10,820 bases of DNA from Symbiodinium natans (taxonomy: Eukaryota > Sar > Dinophyceae > Suessiales > Symbiodiniaceae): contig CAJNDS010001687.1 of assembly GCA_905221605.1 (NCBI GenBank), positions 1 through 10,820 of the forward strand. The letters are read 5' to 3'. This document shows positions 9,688 to 10,820 of the stretch, piece after piece. Positions within the stretch are counted from its first letter, which is position 1, and each line of letters starts with the position of its first letter. The position numbers and the translations under genes are program-made. The notes beneath the pieces were generated by a model. That model was not told the DNA's origin. It worked only from the letters and a program-made list of their open reading frames with translations, and made no database searches.

Positions 9688-9796
9688 CGCAGGACGGTAC
9701 GATTGAGGACTGAGAGCCCAAACTCGATCTTGCGAAGCGATGGCCCTAGCCCATGCAGTCCTAATGCCGATACAGCAGTGCCTTGACATGCAAGCA
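9688..9796. other. Unique spacer, no exon fixed
   Basis: A possible acceptor AACGCAG near 9692 is followed by short open frames only. I see nothing convincing. Confidence 0.4.
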
Positions 9797-9839
9797 GGGG
9801 TTTAGGGTTTAGGGTTTAGGGTTTAGGGTTTAGGGTTTC
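9797..9839 (+). repeat. Telomeric block (TTTAGGG), uniform
   Basis: Six perfect copies. Confidence 0.96.
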
Positions 9840-9852
9840 ATGATAGTTTCAG

Positions 9853-9980
9853 CGAGCCAGTCATAGTATGAAGCCCGATGATGTGTCCAACTGGGGCAGT
9901 GGGTTCTGTCATCTGTTCAAGAGTAGCAGTCGACATGCAAAGGCCAACAACCCGGGCAACGCAAGAAAACCCCGAGAAAA
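9853..9980 (+). CDS. Candidate exon, 42 codons, basic
   Basis: The acceptor TGATAGTTTCAG is followed by phase-0 RASHSMKPDDVSNWGSGFCH, then LFKSSSRHAKANNPGNARKP, then RE. The donor is AA|GTAGTC; without it the frame stops at TAG 9982. The Lys/Arg-rich C-terminal half could be a disordered or nucleic-acid-contacting segment. Not recognised. Confidence 0.5.
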
Positions 9981-10035
9981 GTAGTCCTCCCCGTCCGCAC
10001 AATTGTGGAATCGTGGATTTCCCACTGCTTGGCAG

Positions 10036-10060
10036 TTTTGGGTTTTGGGAGTCCAGCAAG
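10036..10060 (+). CDS. Candidate microexon (25 nt)
   Basis: CCCACTGCTTGGCAG is a strong acceptor. 1 base completes the codon from 9980, then FGFWESSK, with donor AAG|GTGAAC in phase 0. Confidence 0.45.
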
Positions 10061-10116
10061 GTGAACAACAGAAATGCCTGAACCCTGAACCATTTCGTTC
10101 TCGGCTTTGCGGGGAG

Positions 10117-10196
10117 CTTAGGTTGAGATTCGCGTCCATGTGCATAGCTGAATCCTGTGAGTGCCTTGTGGGGGATGTCAGATCTTTGTTGCAGAA
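10117..10196 (+). CDS. Candidate exon, 26 codons
   Basis: After CTTTGCGGGGAG, phase-0 LRLRFASMCIAESCECLVGD then VRSLLQ, with 2 trailing bases before AA|GTAAAC. An internal GTGAGT at 10157 is an equally good donor. If unspliced, the frame ends at TAA 10198. It has three cysteines (CIAESCEC) but no recognised motif. Confidence 0.45.
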
Positions 10197-10228
10197 GTAA
10201 ACCCTACAAGCCTGAACCCCGACACCAG

Positions 10229-10286
10229 AAATAAGACCTGCGTGCTGTACCCCTCAATGAAAGAACAGACCTTAGTCGATTCATGT
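10229..10286 (+). CDS. Candidate exon, possibly last
   Basis: CCCGACACCAG is followed by 1 base completing Lys, then NKTCVLYPSMKEQTLVDSC and TGA at 10287-10289. The intron from 10197 would be only 32 bases. A donor T|GTTGAC just before the stop would allow continuation to 10384. Confidence 0.4.
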
Positions 10287-10313
10287 TGACCGGATCCATG
10301 TGCAGCGTCCCTC

Positions 10314-10341
10314 CAAACCCTAAACCCTAAACCCTAAACCC
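10314..10341 (-). repeat. Telomeric block (CCCTAAA)
   Basis: Four copies. Confidence 0.93.
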
Positions 10342-10383
10342 GGATACAGCTTAAGGACATATGCACTTAACCCATAGATGCAG

Positions 10384-10470
10384 GCATAGATGGGGTATTC
10401 GGGAAGCCCTCTCGCGTGCGGCAGCGCGACCGCAGCAGCAGCGCCGGGATGGCGGCTTCTTCATGATGGA
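10384..10470 (+). CDS. Candidate exon, two open frames
   Basis: CCATAGATGCAG is followed by either IDGVFGKPSRVRQRDRSSSA then GMAASS and a stop, or HRWGIREALSRAAARPQQQR then RDGGFFMMER reaching a donor GC|GTAGGC. A short CAG run lies inside. Confidence 0.35.
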
Positions 10471-10480
10471 GCGTAGGCCT

Positions 10481-10634
10481 GGGGTTTGGGGTTTAGGGGT
10501 TTAGGGATTTATGGGTGTATGGTTTATGAGGTTTCGGGTTTAGGGGTTTCGGAGTTTAGGGGCTCAAGGGTTTAGGGGTTTTAGGGTTTAGGGGTTTTTA
10601 GGGTTTAGGGGTTTTTAGGGTTTAAGGCTTCAGG
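10481..10634 (+). repeat. Degenerate TTTAGGG tract
   Basis: Mostly TTTAGGGG and longer variants. The right part has a higher-order period. Confidence 0.9.
10571..10624 (+). repeat. 17-base higher-order repeat
   Basis: Three copies of a unit joining TTTAGGGG and TTTTAGGG-type monomers. The first copy is one T shorter. Confidence 0.75.
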
Positions 10635-10712
10635 CATTTATGCGCTGGGCTCCATGGGTGTCGCCGACACTCAACTTCTTGCATCGCACGAGGAAGCAGG
10701 ACTGATATGGGA
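10634..10712 (+). CDS. Candidate exon, 25 codons
   Basis: TTTAAGGCTTCAG is followed by 2 bases and IYALGSMGVADTQLLASHEE then AGLIW. The donor GA|GTTTAC is possible; otherwise the frame reads on to TAA at 10735. Another frame reads AFMRWAPWVSPTLNFLHRTR. Confidence 0.45.
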
Positions 10713-10820
10713 GTTTACAAAAATAAGGGACCCCTAATATAAGGACCCCAATAAGCTACGTACCCCTGATTTTGGAAACCCTCATACTCAGGGACCATGT
10801 ATCTACTGCTAGAGCAACAC
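10713..10820. other. Unique sequence to the window edge
   Basis: There are no heptamers. AAGGGACCCCTAATATAAGG and ACCCCAATAAG give loose local repetition. No exon fixed. Confidence 0.4.

Noticed and set aside
1-10820. CRISPR array (short repeats with unique spacers)
   Set aside because: The repeats are tandem telomeric heptamers of varying copy number and orientation, and the spacers vary from about 20 to 300 bases. No cas-like genes.
1-10820. tRNA, rRNA, snRNA or spliced-leader gene
   Set aside because: I looked for tRNA arm patterns, rRNA cores and the dinoflagellate leader motif by eye and found none.

Overview
This is eukaryotic nuclear DNA, not bacterial or viral. The dominant signal is the plant-type telomere heptamer (TTTAGGG on one strand, CCCTAAA on the other). 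It occurs in more than 40 separate blocks of 2 to about 25 copies, in both orientations, across the whole window. Lineages with this heptamer include land plants and many green algae, dinoflagellates, chromerids and coccidian apicomplexans such as Eimeria, whose genome is known to carry telomere-like heptamers away from chromosome ends. The sequence alone does not decide. Possible GC splice donors and many small exons lean towards a dinoflagellate-like alveolate. The near absence of long CAG runs argues against a typical Eimeria repeat-rich segment. No tRNA, rRNA, transposase, CRISPR array or recognisable protein domain was found.

The blocks are interstitial, because unique sequence lies on both sides of each one. 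Reading the unique spacers between blocks (roughly 40 to 300 bases each) gives a consistent picture on the + strand. Shortly after most blocks there is a pyrimidine-containing stretch ending in CAG. An open, protein-like frame follows. The spacer then ends at a GT donor that is often the first bases of the next block (GTTTAGG, GTTCAGG, GTAAGG). In several runs the codon phase of one candidate exon fits the next (609-860-1039-1196; 2826-3201; 3404-3723; 6982-7763; 8560-9345; 9853-10286). My main interpretation is that the window is part of one or more intron-rich + strand genes whose introns have been filled with telomere-type repeats. No protein family was recognised. Individual exon calls are tentative: several spacers are open in two frames, and short open frames arise easily by chance.

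Layout. 1-2460: mixed blocks and about a dozen candidate exons, with a weakly explained stretch at 1863-2180. 2460-2740: mostly unassigned. 2741-4280: dense blocks, including the longest uniform array (3018-3146) and a GGGCTTA-variant block (3792-3895). 4280-4980: the longest heptamer-free stretch, with candidate exons and a hairpin. 4980-5130: a 9-base variant minisatellite (CCCTATAAA). 5130-8425: alternating blocks and exons, ending in a decaying G-rich tract and a run of 24 G. 8425-9600: the most phase-consistent exon chain. 9600-10820: a further exon chain, a 17-base higher-order repeat, and the window edge inside unique sequence.

Smaller structures include several hairpins in introns, three homopolymer runs, a 12-base motif present three times, and near-direct repeats bounding at least three heptamer blocks.
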